Assembly: GCA_024398875.1 (NCBI GenBank) | Contig: JAKSIJ010000002.1 | Location: 1-64,000, forward strand | Length of the DNA stretch: 64,000 nucleotides | DNA from: Fibrobacter sp. | GTDB taxonomy: Bacteria; Fibrobacterota; Fibrobacteria; Fibrobacterales; Fibrobacteraceae | Direction: 5' to 3' | Shown here: positions 18,476 to 32,407 of the stretch, in pieces | Layout of the letters: every line of letters starts with the position of its first letter | Numbering within the stretch: the first letter of the stretch is position 1 | Notes under the pieces: model-generated | Databases searched by the model: none | What the model saw: the letters and a program-made list of their open reading frames with translations, nothing else | What the model was told of the DNA's origin: nothing | Program-made: the position numbers and the translations under genes

Positions 18476-19363
18476 CTATTTAAATCGTTTGCAAAATCCG
18501 CACTTCTGGCAGAAGGGGTGCCGGAGTTCGTGATTTGCAAAGCCTTCCCGCAGATTCGTGGCGAGGGGGCTTTCTAGTATCTGCTGTAAGGATTGTTCCT
18601 GGATGTTCCCCAGGGTGATTTGCCCGCTGTAATCCAGGCAGCAGGCTACCACGCGGCCATCGTAGAGAATTCCTACGTGTGTGTCTAGGGCGCGACATGT
18701 CCCTTTGATAATGGGTTGGCGAGACGTGGCGCAGTTTGGGGAAATGTGCGTCGTCGTTTCGGGCCACTCGAATCGGGAATCCTGATGGATGTACAGCCTT
18801 CCGCGGACAATGAAACTTTTGTGCCGGCTGCAGAAGTTCCCCAGTTCCAGCCGGGTGCCAAAACGTTTTTCAAGGGCTTCCAGCATGTAGGCGTTCCAAG
18901 TGCTTGAAGAAGCGTCGCCCACATTCCATAGCCGGAGATTGATGTACAATTCCGGGCGTTTTTCCAGTGCACTTTCCGCAAAATTTAGTACGGTTTCCAG
19001 ATGCTTTGCTGCAGTTTCAAAAGGGAGCTCGGCGTAGGCATGCGTGGAGACGTTTATTTGTCGCAGTGCACCGCAATTCAATAACACATCATCAAATTTT
19101 TGGAGAAGAATCCCGTTTGTTGTCAGGTTGAGTTGCAAATTACGGCTTTTTAATTTGTTTGTAAAATCAATGAAATGGGGGTGGAGGAGGGGTTCCCCTA
19201 GCACATGAAAATAGACGGAATCTGCGATGCCCTGAATATCGTTCAGACACTTCTCGAAAACGGATTCGTTCATGAAGTGTCGTGTTTCGCCCAGGGTGGA
19301 ACTGGGACAGAAACTGCAATGAAGGTTGCAGGCATCGGTGATTTCGATGTAGACGCTGTTCAC
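18476..19363 (-). CDS. Radical SAM protein with C-terminal SPASM-like cysteines
   Basis: Radical SAM enzyme of unknown substrate. The CxxxCxxC cluster motif is CNLHCSFC, right at the N-terminus, and GEPLLHP and NLTTNGILL follow. C-terminal cysteines (GTCRAL, VACCLDYSG, FCQKCGFCKRF) suggest one or more auxiliary clusters, as in SPASM proteins. The longer frame starts inside tgt (19432). I prefer the GTG at 19363: a GGAG site overlaps the tgt stop just upstream, giving 295 aa starting MNSVYIEITDACN. It is translationally linked to tgt and converges on the SulP gene with a 6-bp gap. Confidence 0.85.
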   Translation of the reverse strand: MNSVYIEITDACNLHCSFCPSSTLGETRHFMNESVFEKCLNDIQGIADSVYFHVLGEPLLHPHFIDFTNKLKSRNLQLNLTTNGILLQKFDDVLLNCGALRQINVSTHAYAELPFETAAKHLETVLNFAESALEKRPELYINLRLWNVGDASSSTWNAYMLEALEKRFGTRLELGNFCSRHKSFIVRGRLYIHQDSRFEWPETTTHISPNCATSRQPIIKGTCRALDTHVGILYDGRVVACCLDYSGQITLGNIQEQSLQQILESPLATNLREGFANHELRHPFCQKCGFCKRFK

Positions 19364-19364
19364 C

Positions 19365-20501
19365 TTACTCCAAATCCCGCTGGAGAATTTCGCACTTGGC
19401 CTTCGCCCATTCCTCGAATGTGTCGTCGGCAATGTGGGCGCGAGCTTCTTCCATCAGGTGGAGGTAGAAATGCAGATTGTGGATGGTGGCAAGCGTCATG
19501 GCGAGCATTTCTCCGGCATGGTGCAGATGGCGGAGGTAGGCGCGGCTGAAGTTCCGGCAGCAATAGCAATCGCAGTTGGGGTCCACGGGCTTGTCCAATT
19601 CCTCGGCGTGTCGAGCGGCCTTGTAGCGGAGAACGCCTTCGCTGGTAAAGAGCATCCCGTTTCGGGCATTGCGGCTCGGCATCACGCAGTCGCACATGTC
19701 AACGCCGCGGCCAATGAGTTCCAAGAGATTCCAGGGAGTCCCTACACCCATTACGTAGCGGGCGTGGTCTGCAGGCATGTAATCGGTGCAGTAGTCCGCA
19801 ATCTCATACATGGTTTCCGTAGGTTCTCCTACGGAGAGGCCACCCAGCGCATAACCGTCGGGGTCCAATTCCTGGATGCGCTCGATGGCCTGCTTTCGCA
19901 GGTTCTTGTGCATCCCGCCCTGGATAATCCCGAAAAAGTGCTGGTCGTAGCCGTGAATCGGCGGATGTTCCTTTAGCCAGTCCATGGCTTCCTTGGTCCA
20001 TCGCAGCGTGTAATTCAGGCTGTGTTCCGCTTCTTTCGCGGTGCTGGGGAAGGGCGTGCATTCGTCAAAAGCCATGATGATGTCCGCACCGATTTCCCGC
20101 TGGGCGTTCATGACACTTGCCGGGCTAAAAAAGTGCTTGGAACCGTCCAGGTGACTCCGAAATTCAACGCCTTCGGGCTTGATTTTCCGCAAATCCTTCA
20201 AACTCCACACCTGGAATCCACCGCTGTCGGTGAGCACCGGACCATCCCAGCCCATAAATTTGTGGATGCCGCCGGCCTTTGCAATCAAGGGCGTTCCCGG
20301 TCGCAGGTACAAATGGTAGGTGTTGGCGAGAATAATCTGGGCCTTCACCTCGTGAATTTGCGTCGGGGTGAGCCCTTTCACGGAGGCTTCTGTACCCACG
20401 GGCATAAAAATCGGCGTCTGGATATCTCCGTGATCCGTGTGGAGAATCCCGAGCCTTGCCTTGGATTTGCTAGAAGTCTTGAGGAGCTTGAAACTGTTCA
20501 T
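19365..20501 (-). CDS. tgt: Queuine tRNA-ribosyltransferase
   Basis: Exchanges guanine for preQ1 at the wobble base of tRNAs for Asp, Asn, His and Tyr. 378 aa, the normal length. TDSGGFQVWSL holds the general-base Asp; MAFDECTPFPS and YVMGVGTPWNLLELIGRGVDMCDCVMP (with the nucleophile Asp) follow. The zinc site is formed by CDCYCCRNF with a downstream His. The radical SAM gene starts at its stop codon. No other queuosine genes are present here. Confidence 0.95.
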   Translation of the reverse strand: MNSFKLLKTSSKSKARLGILHTDHGDIQTPIFMPVGTEASVKGLTPTQIHEVKAQIILANTYHLYLRPGTPLIAKAGGIHKFMGWDGPVLTDSGGFQVWSLKDLRKIKPEGVEFRSHLDGSKHFFSPASVMNAQREIGADIIMAFDECTPFPSTAKEAEHSLNYTLRWTKEAMDWLKEHPPIHGYDQHFFGIIQGGMHKNLRKQAIERIQELDPDGYALGGLSVGEPTETMYEIADYCTDYMPADHARYVMGVGTPWNLLELIGRGVDMCDCVMPSRNARNGMLFTSEGVLRYKAARHAEELDKPVDPNCDCYCCRNFSRAYLRHLHHAGEMLAMTLATIHNLHFYLHLMEEARAHIADDTFEEWAKAKCEILQRDLE

Positions 20502-20580
20502 CTATCGTAAATTTAGAAATTAATCTTTGAAGTTTTTTGTTTTGTGGTTTGGCTCATATTGTATTTGTTTGTGTGGGTGT

Positions 20581-20609
20581 TTGTTTTTTTATAAAAAATA
20601 AGGTATCTT
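20581..20609 (+). promoter_or_regulatory. Candidate promoter of the 404-aa lipoprotein gene
   Basis: TTGTTT (20581-20586), 17-base spacer, TATCTT (20604-20609), about 19 bases before the start codon. Spacing is ideal but both boxes depart from consensus. Confidence 0.45.
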
Positions 20610-20627
20610 TTGTTAAAAGAGGTGAAT

Positions 20628-21842
20628 ATGAAAAAAGTTTTTTTGTGGACAGGTTGTTTGGTTGCATCCCTAGCGCTGGTTGCTTGTGGTGATAGCAGTG
20701 ACAATTCGGAATCCAACATCGATTTTGACGAAGACCTTTCATCGTCGGAAGAATCGTCGTCTGCTGAAGCGGAGTCTTCAAGTTCTATCGATTTAGGTTT
20801 GCCGGATGGTATTCGCGCAGCCACTTTGGAGGACTTGGAAAAGAATTATGTCATTGAGGTGAATAAGGCTCCCCTTCACATGGCCACGGGTGTTAAGCAA
20901 GGCCTCTTCTCCTTCTGGGTTGTAGGGAATGCTGGCGCTCAGGATACGGGTAAGGCTTTGGTGGTCTCTGATTTCGAGAATGGCTTTATCAATGTAGGCC
21001 CGGACAATATGGCTGTTTCAACAATTAAGGTGGAAAACGATAAGTTTATCTTAAATCAGCTGCAAGCGGGTAAATTAAAATTCCAGTTGCAGTTTGGCGT
21101 GAATGAAGACGACAGCCTTGTCTATGCTGTAGATGGTGGAAAGTTCAAGGTGGCTGAGGTGGAAAAACTGGCTGTGGACAAGTCTGTGGTCACCAACGCT
21201 GAGAATTTGGAAGGCAAGCGAATTGCATGTAAAGAAGGCGATACCACAGTGGTATACAGCTTCTTGAAGGGTCGCTATTTTATGGAACGCGTTGTGGGCT
21301 CTGACACCATTTCTTGGAATGCGGGCTATGCCGATGCTCATCGTGGGACGGTGTTGATGAAAATGCAGTTCCGTTCGGGCGCGGATTATCCGATGTGGTC
21401 TAAAATCATCTCCTCTAAACTTGACTCGGTTACTATTGGACCTGTCGCTAATGAGATAACTCCAAAGGTATATTGCGAATCCTCTGATTTTACAGTTCCA
21501 AAGGCAGTAGAAACCAGTTCCATTGCGGGTGAGTGGACTGCCTTGGATTCCGAGTCTAACATTAATTGGACCTGGAATCTGAAAAATTCCATGGAATATG
21601 AACTTCTTGGCAATAAGGGGGCTAATGAGCAGAAACTTGGTTCTTGGGATGTTTATGGTGATGTTCTGCTAATGTCTGTGAATACGATGTTGGATGCGGA
21701 TACCCGTTGTAAGAACGGATGCCCTGCTGCTATCAAGGGTAATGTGAAAGACCTGAAAAAGGGTTCTAGTTTTACTTACAATCATTCCGATGTAAGCGAT
21801 CCCATGATTCCTACAAAGTGGGAAGTTCCAGAATACGAGTAG
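20628..21842 (+). CDS. Ser-rich lipoprotein, function unknown
   Basis: A 404-aa lipoprotein. The start is the ATG at 20628, with AGAGGTG 6 bases upstream; the longer frame adds only six residues. A lipobox ends in LALVAC (Cys about 20), followed by GDSSDNSE and a Ser/Glu-rich tether (SSSEESSSAEAESSSS). The rest looks globular, with repeated beta-type stretches and four spaced cysteines, and a WTWNLKNS...GSWDVYGDVLLMS part similar in style to lipocalin-like barrels. No family is recognised. It converges on ligA and ends at a strong hairpin. Confidence 0.85.
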   Translation: MKKVFLWTGCLVASLALVACGDSSDNSESNIDFDEDLSSSEESSSAEAESSSSIDLGLPDGIRAATLEDLEKNYVIEVNKAPLHMATGVKQGLFSFWVVGNAGAQDTGKALVVSDFENGFINVGPDNMAVSTIKVENDKFILNQLQAGKLKFQLQFGVNEDDSLVYAVDGGKFKVAEVEKLAVDKSVVTNAENLEGKRIACKEGDTTVVYSFLKGRYFMERVVGSDTISWNAGYADAHRGTVLMKMQFRSGADYPMWSKIISSKLDSVTIGPVANEITPKVYCESSDFTVPKAVETSSIAGEWTALDSESNINWTWNLKNSMEYELLGNKGANEQKLGSWDVYGDVLLMSVNTMLDADTRCKNGCPAAIKGNVKDLKKGSSFTYNHSDVSDPMIPTKWEVPEYE

Positions 21843-21871
21843 TATTTGGAGACCGGCGAAATCCGCGCAGA

Positions 21872-25708
<3,837 letters not shown>

Positions 25709-25720
25709 GGGATAGTGGTT

Positions 25721-26275
25721 ATGTATCTCATCGTTGGACTTGGAAATCCTGGAACGCAGTATTCAAACACGCATCACAATGCAGGCTTTATGGCTGTGGA
25801 AAAACTGGCGGATTCCAGCAAGGAATGGAAGTCGGAGCATAAGGCCCTCACGATGAAGGTGAATATTGCGGGCGAGGAATGCCTGCTTGTGAAGCCCCAG
25901 ACCTTCATGAACCTTTCGGGCGAGGCCGTGCAGGCGCTCATGACTTGGTACAAGGTGAAGGTGGACCACCTGCTGGTTTTCAGCGATGACATCAATTTGG
26001 ATGTGGGCCGCATCCGCTGTCGCGCGAATGGCAGCCACGGCGGTCAGAATGGCCTCCGGAACATCATCGAGAAGGTGGGGGACCAGTTCCCGCGGATTCG
26101 TTTTGGCGTAGGGAAGTGCCCGCCCAAGTTTGAACTCAGCAACTGGGTGCTGGCGAAGTTCTCGCCGGAGGACCGCCCGCTGTTTGAAGATGCCATTGCA
26201 AAAGTCCCTGCCCTAGTGGAATGCTATTTCAAACGTGGCATGGAAGAATGCATGCAGCGCTACAACGGGAAGTAG
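25721..26275 (+). CDS. pth: Peptidyl-tRNA hydrolase
   Basis: Frees tRNA from prematurely released peptidyl-tRNA. 184 aa from the ATG at 25721 (a GTG two codons earlier is less likely), with AAGGGAT upstream. Family signs: MYLIVGLGNPGTQYSNTHHNAGF with the catalytic His, KPQTFMNLSGEAV, DDINLDVGRIRCRANGSHGGQNGL and IRFGVGKCP. It lies 12 bases after the outer-membrane gene. Confidence 0.96.
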   Translation: MYLIVGLGNPGTQYSNTHHNAGFMAVEKLADSSKEWKSEHKALTMKVNIAGEECLLVKPQTFMNLSGEAVQALMTWYKVKVDHLLVFSDDINLDVGRIRCRANGSHGGQNGLRNIIEKVGDQFPRIRFGVGKCPPKFELSNWVLAKFSPEDRPLFEDAIAKVPALVECYFKRGMEECMQRYNGK

Positions 26276-26290
26276 TTTTCCTTTTTGTTT

Positions 26291-26319
26291 TTGACATGGC
26301 GCCCACCTTTTTCTATACT
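26291..26319 (+). promoter_or_regulatory. Consensus sigma-70 promoter of guaB
   Basis: TTGACA (26291-26296), exactly 17 bases, TATACT (26314-26319). AAAGAGG follows as ribosome site, then ATG at 26343. This is the best sigma-70 match noticed in the window and lies in the 67-base gap after pth. Confidence 0.85.
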
Positions 26320-26339
26320 TTCCACGCAAAAAGAGGTAA

Positions 26340-27797
<1,458 letters not shown>

Positions 27798-27848
27798 GAT
27801 GCACTTGGGGCGCAGAAATTGACTGCGTTCAGAACATCAAAAATTTGA

Positions 27849-27877
27849 AAGGCCTGCGAGAAATCGCAGACCTTTTT
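27849..27877 (+). terminator. guaB terminator
   Basis: AAGGCCTGCGA (27849-27859), GAAA loop, TCGCAGACCTT (27864-27874) with one mismatch, then a T run. It lies 51 bases after the guaB stop. Confidence 0.85.
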
Positions 27878-27932
27878 ACTTTGGGCGATGACTGCGCGGC
27901 GATGTTTTTTGCGGGCGATAACCGCGCGGCGA

Positions 27933-28703
27933 TTAGAACGGGAACAGGAGTCCTGCGCCGTAGGGTATCTTGAAGTCGTCGCTGTCCAGGTAGCCGGAGT
28001 TCTTGTTCATGTGGAGGTAGTAACCTCCTTCGCCGGCGTAGAATTCAAAGCCCGCCTCGATGTAGAGGCCCATGTGAGCCATGAAGAGGACTTCGCCACC
28101 GATGCCGACCACCGTTCGCCAGTAGTTGACGGACTCGTCGTAATCCTCGTAGTTTCCGCGGCTGTTGCGGCGCTCGCGCTCGTATTCCCCATGCATCCAG
28201 TCGGCGGTGAGGAAGAAGTAGAAGTAGCGCATTGCCATGGGATAGTATTGGACTGAGGCTCCGATTTGCAGAAGTTCATCGGTGTAGTCCGTGAAGTGGA
28301 CGCCTACGTTCAACTCCTCCTGAAATACGATGTATTCCAGAGAGACGATGCCGCGGCTTGGGGAATGAAGGCCGGCGGTAACCTGATAGCGGTAGATGGG
28401 ATTGTCCCGAGAATACTTGCGACGAGGCTGACTGTCGGAGGACATGTCCTTCTGGCCGTCGTAGAGGACGAGGCCTTCGCCTCTTGACGAGGATGAGGCG
28501 AGGGAGTCTGCGGCTAAGGAATCTGCCAGCGCAGAGTCTGCGAGGGCAGTGTCGCTGGGCGCTTCGTCAAGGGGATTGCGTGCGAAGAAGTCATATTCTG
28601 AGGAAGAGGATTCCTCGGAGGATGAAGATGAAACTTCATCCTGAGCAAAAGCGGCTACGGCACAAAACAGGGCCGCGGCTATAACCTTCGAAAAGCCTTT
28701 CAA
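27933..28703 (-). CDS. Secreted Ser-rich protein, function unknown
   Basis: A 256-aa exported protein that begins with a TTG codon (28703), supported by an AAGGGG site 7 bases before it and a signal peptide right after it (AAALFCAVAAFAQ). An acidic, Ser-rich stretch (SSSSSEESSSSEYDF) and Ala/Asp/Ser repeats follow (ADSALADSLAADSLA). The C-terminal half is strand-rich and aromatic (FYFFLTADWMHGEYE, LFMAHMGLYIEAGFEFYAG) and ends in LLFPF, which suggests a small outer-membrane barrel. It starts 9 bases after gatA, so it is probably co-transcribed with it, though no functional link is evident. Confidence 0.8.
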   Translation of the reverse strand: MKGFSKVIAAALFCAVAAFAQDEVSSSSSEESSSSEYDFFARNPLDEAPSDTALADSALADSLAADSLASSSSRGEGLVLYDGQKDMSSDSQPRRKYSRDNPIYRYQVTAGLHSPSRGIVSLEYIVFQEELNVGVHFTDYTDELLQIGASVQYYPMAMRYFYFFLTADWMHGEYERERRNSRGNYEDYDESVNYWRTVVGIGGEVLFMAHMGLYIEAGFEFYAGEGGYYLHMNKNSGYLDSDDFKIPYGAGLLFPF

Positions 28704-28712
28704 GCCAACCCC

Positions 28713-30131
28713 TTATTTGTTCAGGGCTTCCATTGCAGCGGCAACGGAGAGAAGGTCTGCTTCCTGGAAGGGCTTGCCAATCCACTGAAGTCCAACGGGG
28801 AGACCGCCCGCCTTTCCACAGGGGACGCTCACGCCGGGGAGGCCGGAGAGGTTTAGGCTCACGGTGTAGATGTCGGAGAGGTAAACGGCCATGGGGTCGC
28901 TCTCGTTCATGCCGCATTTGAGCGGAAGGCCTGGCATGGTGGGGCTTGCGATGACGTCGCAGCTTTCGAAGGCCTTGGTGAAGTCGTCGGTGATGAGGCG
29001 GCGGACCTTTTGCGCCTGCACGTAGTAGGCGTCGTAGAAGCCTGCGCTAAGGACGTAACTGCCCAGAAGAATGCGGCGCTGCACTTCCTTGCCGAAGCCT
29101 TCGCTGCGGGACTTTGCGTAGAGGTCGAAGAGTTTGCGGGCGTCCTTGCTGCGGTAGCCGTAGCGCACGCCGTCGTAGCGGCTCAGGTTGGAGCTTGCTT
29201 CGGCGGTGGCGATGATGTAATAGCTGGAGACGGCGAATCTGATGTGGGGGAGGCTCACTTCCTTGAGTGTGGCGCCTTCCGCTTCCATCTTCTTGAGCAT
29301 GCCGTCGATGGCGGCCTTGCATTCCGGGTCCAGGCCTTCACCGAAGTATTCCTTGGGAACGCCGATGACCTTGCCCTTCACGCCTGCATCCAGCTTGGCG
29401 CCAAAGTCTTCCGTGGGACGGGTGCTGGTGGTGTTGTCGTGGGGGTCGATTCCGCAGATGGCGCTGAGGAGCGTGGCGCAGTCGGCGGCGTTAGTGCCGA
29501 AGGGACCAATCTGATCCAGAGAGCTGGCGTAGGCCAGGAGCCCGTAGCGGGACACACGGCCGTAGGTGGGCTTGAGGCCCACAACCCCTGTGCACGCGGC
29601 AGGCTGACGGATGGATCCACCGGTATCGGAGCCCAGTGCGCAGGGCACCGTGCCACTGGCAACGGCTACGGCCGAACCGCCGGAGGAACCGCCCGGCACG
29701 CGGGATTCGTCCAGAGGATTCTTCACCGGGCCAAAGAAAGAGCTTTCGCTGGAAGAACCCATGGCGAATTCGTCCATGTTGGTTTTTCCGACGATGATGG
29801 CACCTGCGGCTTCCAACTTTTCAACAGCGGTAGCGGTGTAGGGTGCCACAAAATTTTCAAGAATCTTGGAAGCCGCCGTAGTGCGGGAACCTTCCAGGCA
29901 CATGTTGTCCTTGATGGCTACGGGAATGCCGTCCAGAGCGCCAAGAGACTTTCCTTCGGCGCGACGTTTGTCGCTTTCCTTCGCCTTGTCCAGAGCCCGT
30001 TCGTTCAGAACAGAAATGTAGGCGTTCAAATTCTTGGTGGCATCAATTTTTTTGAGAGATTCACTAACCAATGCTTCTGCAGAAACCGCGCCACTGGCGA
30101 GCTTTGCCTGTAAATCTTGAATCGAGTCCAT
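28713..30131 (-). CDS. gatA: Aspartyl/glutamyl-tRNA amidotransferase subunit A
   Basis: Amidase subunit that supplies ammonia for converting Glu-tRNA(Gln) and/or Asp-tRNA(Asn). 472 aa from ATG 30131, which overlaps the previous stop (TAATG). The amidase Lys-Ser-Ser triad is present: GIPVAIKDN, GSDTGGSIRQPAA and PGGSSGGSAVAVASG. gatB and gatC are not in the window, so the operon of the classic GatCAB is split here. Confidence 0.94.
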   Translation of the reverse strand: MDSIQDLQAKLASGAVSAEALVSESLKKIDATKNLNAYISVLNERALDKAKESDKRRAEGKSLGALDGIPVAIKDNMCLEGSRTTAASKILENFVAPYTATAVEKLEAAGAIIVGKTNMDEFAMGSSSESSFFGPVKNPLDESRVPGGSSGGSAVAVASGTVPCALGSDTGGSIRQPAACTGVVGLKPTYGRVSRYGLLAYASSLDQIGPFGTNAADCATLLSAICGIDPHDNTTSTRPTEDFGAKLDAGVKGKVIGVPKEYFGEGLDPECKAAIDGMLKKMEAEGATLKEVSLPHIRFAVSSYYIIATAEASSNLSRYDGVRYGYRSKDARKLFDLYAKSRSEGFGKEVQRRILLGSYVLSAGFYDAYYVQAQKVRRLITDDFTKAFESCDVIASPTMPGLPLKCGMNESDPMAVYLSDIYTVSLNLSGLPGVSVPCGKAGGLPVGLQWIGKPFQEADLLSVAAAMEALNK

Positions 30132-30460
30132 TACCGATTTCCTCCGGACCACTTCATAATGTAGATGGAAATAATCATGCCGATGACGCTCACCACGTTA
30201 ATCTTGAGACCGAATCCCAGGGCGAGTTTAATCAGGTACAAATCGAGAATCACAGGTTGCGCCTTGTCGCCGGGGAAGCCGAGATTCAGGTCGAAGGATG
30301 CCACGAAGAAGTTGCGGACGATGTTGTCGTAGCCGCCAGCGTTCATGAGTTCACCCAGTTCTCCGAAGAGAAGGCCCAGAGCTTCGCCAAGCACTCCGCC
30401 GATGATGAGACCGAGCACGATGAAAAGGACGAGACGTCCAAAAGTATTCCGATTTGCCAT
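30131..30460 (-). CDS. Small membrane protein, DUF4321-like
   Basis: A 109-aa protein starting at ATG 30460 (the longer frame to 30619 is spurious). It has an N-terminal hydrophobic helix with Gly-rich packing (LVLFIVLGLIIGGVLGEALG) and a C-terminal hydrophobic helix (VVSVIGMIISIYIM), with a polar middle part of about 40 residues. It resembles the uncharacterised DUF4321 family. No ribosome site is seen; TATATT lies 6 bases before the ATG, suggesting a leaderless transcript. It is joined to gatA by a one-base overlap. Confidence 0.75.
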   Translation of the reverse strand: MANRNTFGRLVLFIVLGLIIGGVLGEALGLLFGELGELMNAGGYDNIVRNFFVASFDLNLGFPGDKAQPVILDLYLIKLALGFGLKINVVSVIGMIISIYIMKWSGGNR

Positions 30461-30508
30461 GCCAAAAATATAGCAAAAGTCCGTCGTCGCCATTTGGAGG
30501 TAAGTGAA

Positions 30509-30578
30509 GTTATGCTGGGGTATGGCATCCACGCAATTCCCCTCCCGCGAGTCATGTTGGGGTATGGCAACGGCATCC
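30509..30578. repeat. Two copies of a GTYATGYTGGGGTATGGCA element upstream of the Rpn gene
   Basis: GTTATGCTGGGGTATGGCAT begins at 30509 and GTCATGTTGGGGTATGGCAA at 30551, each followed by a GCATCC-type end. A related string, GTCATGCTGAGGCAGA, begins at 31597 just after the Rpn gene, so the gene is bracketed by the motif. Confidence 0.6.
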
Positions 30579-30631
30579 AGTGAAAATAAGTCTGCCGCCG
30601 ACCGGGCGATTCCCGGCAAAAGGAAGTTTTA

Positions 30632-31567
30632 ATGCAAAACAACGAAAAACAGGACGAAACATGCGTTTCAAGTAATCTCGAACCATACCTGGCGAAAGAT
30701 GGAGATGCGCACCCATACGCAAGCCTCCTAACGGATTTGACCTTCAAGAAGGCCTTCAACCCGGACGTGGAAACCAGCCGCAAGACCCTTGTGGCCATGC
30801 TGAACGACATTCTAGGCCCACAACTCGTTTCCCCTATAAAATCTGTCCGCACACGGAATGTGGAGCAGAACGCAAGTGGCAGTGGCGTCAGCCGCACCGC
30901 AATTTTTGATTTGCATTGTGAAGACGACAAGGGTGAACTCATCGAAATCGAGGTTCAGATTCGCAAGATGACGAACTTTATGAAGCGGCTGGGTTACTAC
31001 GCAAGCCAGATGGTGTCGGACCAGGGCAATCCCGGAGACTGGAATTTTGAGGTGAAGCCCGCGTTTCTCATTGCGTTCAGCCGATACAAAATTTTTGATG
31101 ACGGAAAGGCCATTCATCGCCTGACGACAACGGATATCGAGACCCACAAGCGTCTCTTGGATAGCTACAACTACACCGTTATCGAGCTCTCCAAGGTTCC
31201 GCCACGGTTGCCTGCCACGGAGGAAGAAAAATGGCTGTTCTTGTTCCGTTATCTGGACCAGCTGAAAACAGTGCCTCCGGAAATTGACAGCGAGAAATTC
31301 GGGGCCTTGCTTTTGAGTTGCAAAATATCTAGATTGAACCGAGAGGAATTTCAGGAGTATCGGAAAGTGTACCACGCTGTTTTTGACCATAACGCCATGA
31401 GGGAAGGATTCTTCGAGGAGTTCGCCGAGGAAATCAACCAGAAGGTGGAAGAGGCTGCTTCGGCAAAGGCCAGGGAAATGGCCAAGGGAATGCTTACTAA
31501 AAAGATTCCTGTTGCTGACATTTGCCAAATTTCAGGTCTTTCCGAAGCAGAAATTCTCGCACTGTAA
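30632..31567 (+). CDS. Rpn-family recombination-promoting nuclease / PD-(D/E)XK transposase-like protein
   Basis: 311-aa protein of the Rpn/PDDEXK_2 family, members of which are annotated as recombination-promoting nucleases or putative transposases. LLTDLTFKKAFN near residue 30 is the family opening. The nuclease core is AIFDLHCEDDKGELIEIEVQ (catalytic Asp, then the E-x-Q type pair) at about 88-110. The C-terminus has a coiled helical end (KVEEAASAKAREMAKGM) and a short helix-turn segment. AAGGAAG precedes the ATG. There are no terminal inverted repeats of a classic IS, but the short repeats around it (30509, 30551, 31597) deserve attention. Confidence 0.85.
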   Translation: MQNNEKQDETCVSSNLEPYLAKDGDAHPYASLLTDLTFKKAFNPDVETSRKTLVAMLNDILGPQLVSPIKSVRTRNVEQNASGSGVSRTAIFDLHCEDDKGELIEIEVQIRKMTNFMKRLGYYASQMVSDQGNPGDWNFEVKPAFLIAFSRYKIFDDGKAIHRLTTTDIETHKRLLDSYNYTVIELSKVPPRLPATEEEKWLFLFRYLDQLKTVPPEIDSEKFGALLLSCKISRLNREEFQEYRKVYHAVFDHNAMREGFFEEFAEEINQKVEEAASAKAREMAKGMLTKKIPVADICQISGLSEAEILAL

Positions 31568-31681
31568 TCGTTTCCCCGCGATTTTTTCTCCCACGTGTCA
31601 TGCTGAGGCAGAACCCCTGCATTTAGTGCAGTGTTCTGCGCGGGGTTTGCGCGGAACATTGCCCTAGGATGAAGGGGGTGG

Positions 31682-32356
31682 CTATGGATTCCAGTTGATG
31701 GGCACGAGGCCTTTGCTTTCGAGGTAGGCGTTTGCCTTGCTGAAATGCTTGCAGCCGAAGAATCCGCGGTAGGCGGAAAGCGGGCTCGGGTGTGGCGCCG
31801 TGAGAATCAGGTGCCCGCGATTGGGTGCCACAAGGACCTGTTTTTTGATGGCGAAACTTCCCCACAGGAGGAACACCAGGTTTTCCCGCGTTTGGGAGAG
31901 CCGCTCGATGATGGTGTCTGTGAACTGCTGCCAGCCGATGCCAGCGTGGCTTGCGGCCATGTGGGCCCGCACCGTGAGGGAAGCGTTCAGCAGCAGTACG
32001 CCCTGCTTCGCCCAGTTTTCCAGGTTCCCGTGAGGGGGCGGAGTGATGCCCAAGTCGTCGTGGAGTTCCTGGAAGATGTTGATGAGGGAGGGGGGCGGTT
32101 CGATGCCCATGGGGACGGAAAAGCAGAGGCCGTGAGCCTGGCCCGGATTGTGGTACGGGTCTTGTCCGATGATGACCGCTTTTACCTCGTTTACGGGGCA
32201 AAAATCCAGAGCCGCAAAAATCTTGGAGCCGGGGGGATACACCGCGTGGCCAGCGGCTTTCTCTTGCAAAAGCTTTTCTTTAATTTGTTTGAAATAAGGC
32301 TGCTCGAACTGATCGCCTAATAGGGAGAGCCAGGATTCTTCAAGTTTTACGGACAT
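31682..32356 (-). CDS. ung: Uracil-DNA glycosylase (family 1)
   Basis: Removes uracil from DNA at the start of base-excision repair. 224 aa. The water-activating motif GQDPYHNPGQAHGLCFSVP, the NASLTVRAH segment, FLLWGSFA, and the Leu-loop HPSPLSAYRGFFG are all intact. It is the last gene of a minus-strand run of DNA- and RNA-related genes, 51 bases after the methyltransferase. Confidence 0.96.
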   Translation of the reverse strand: MSVKLEESWLSLLGDQFEQPYFKQIKEKLLQEKAAGHAVYPPGSKIFAALDFCPVNEVKAVIIGQDPYHNPGQAHGLCFSVPMGIEPPPSLINIFQELHDDLGITPPPHGNLENWAKQGVLLLNASLTVRAHMAASHAGIGWQQFTDTIIERLSQTRENLVFLLWGSFAIKKQVLVAPNRGHLILTAPHPSPLSAYRGFFGCKHFSKANAYLESKGLVPINWNP

Positions 32357-32407
32357 GGTGATAATCTACATAGAAAAATGCGAAGATAGCAGTGAAAAAA
32401 TGTAACG

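Noticed and set aside
30632-31567. Insertion sequence
   Set aside because: The Rpn-type gene has no DDE domain, no clear terminal inverted repeats and no target duplication that I can see.
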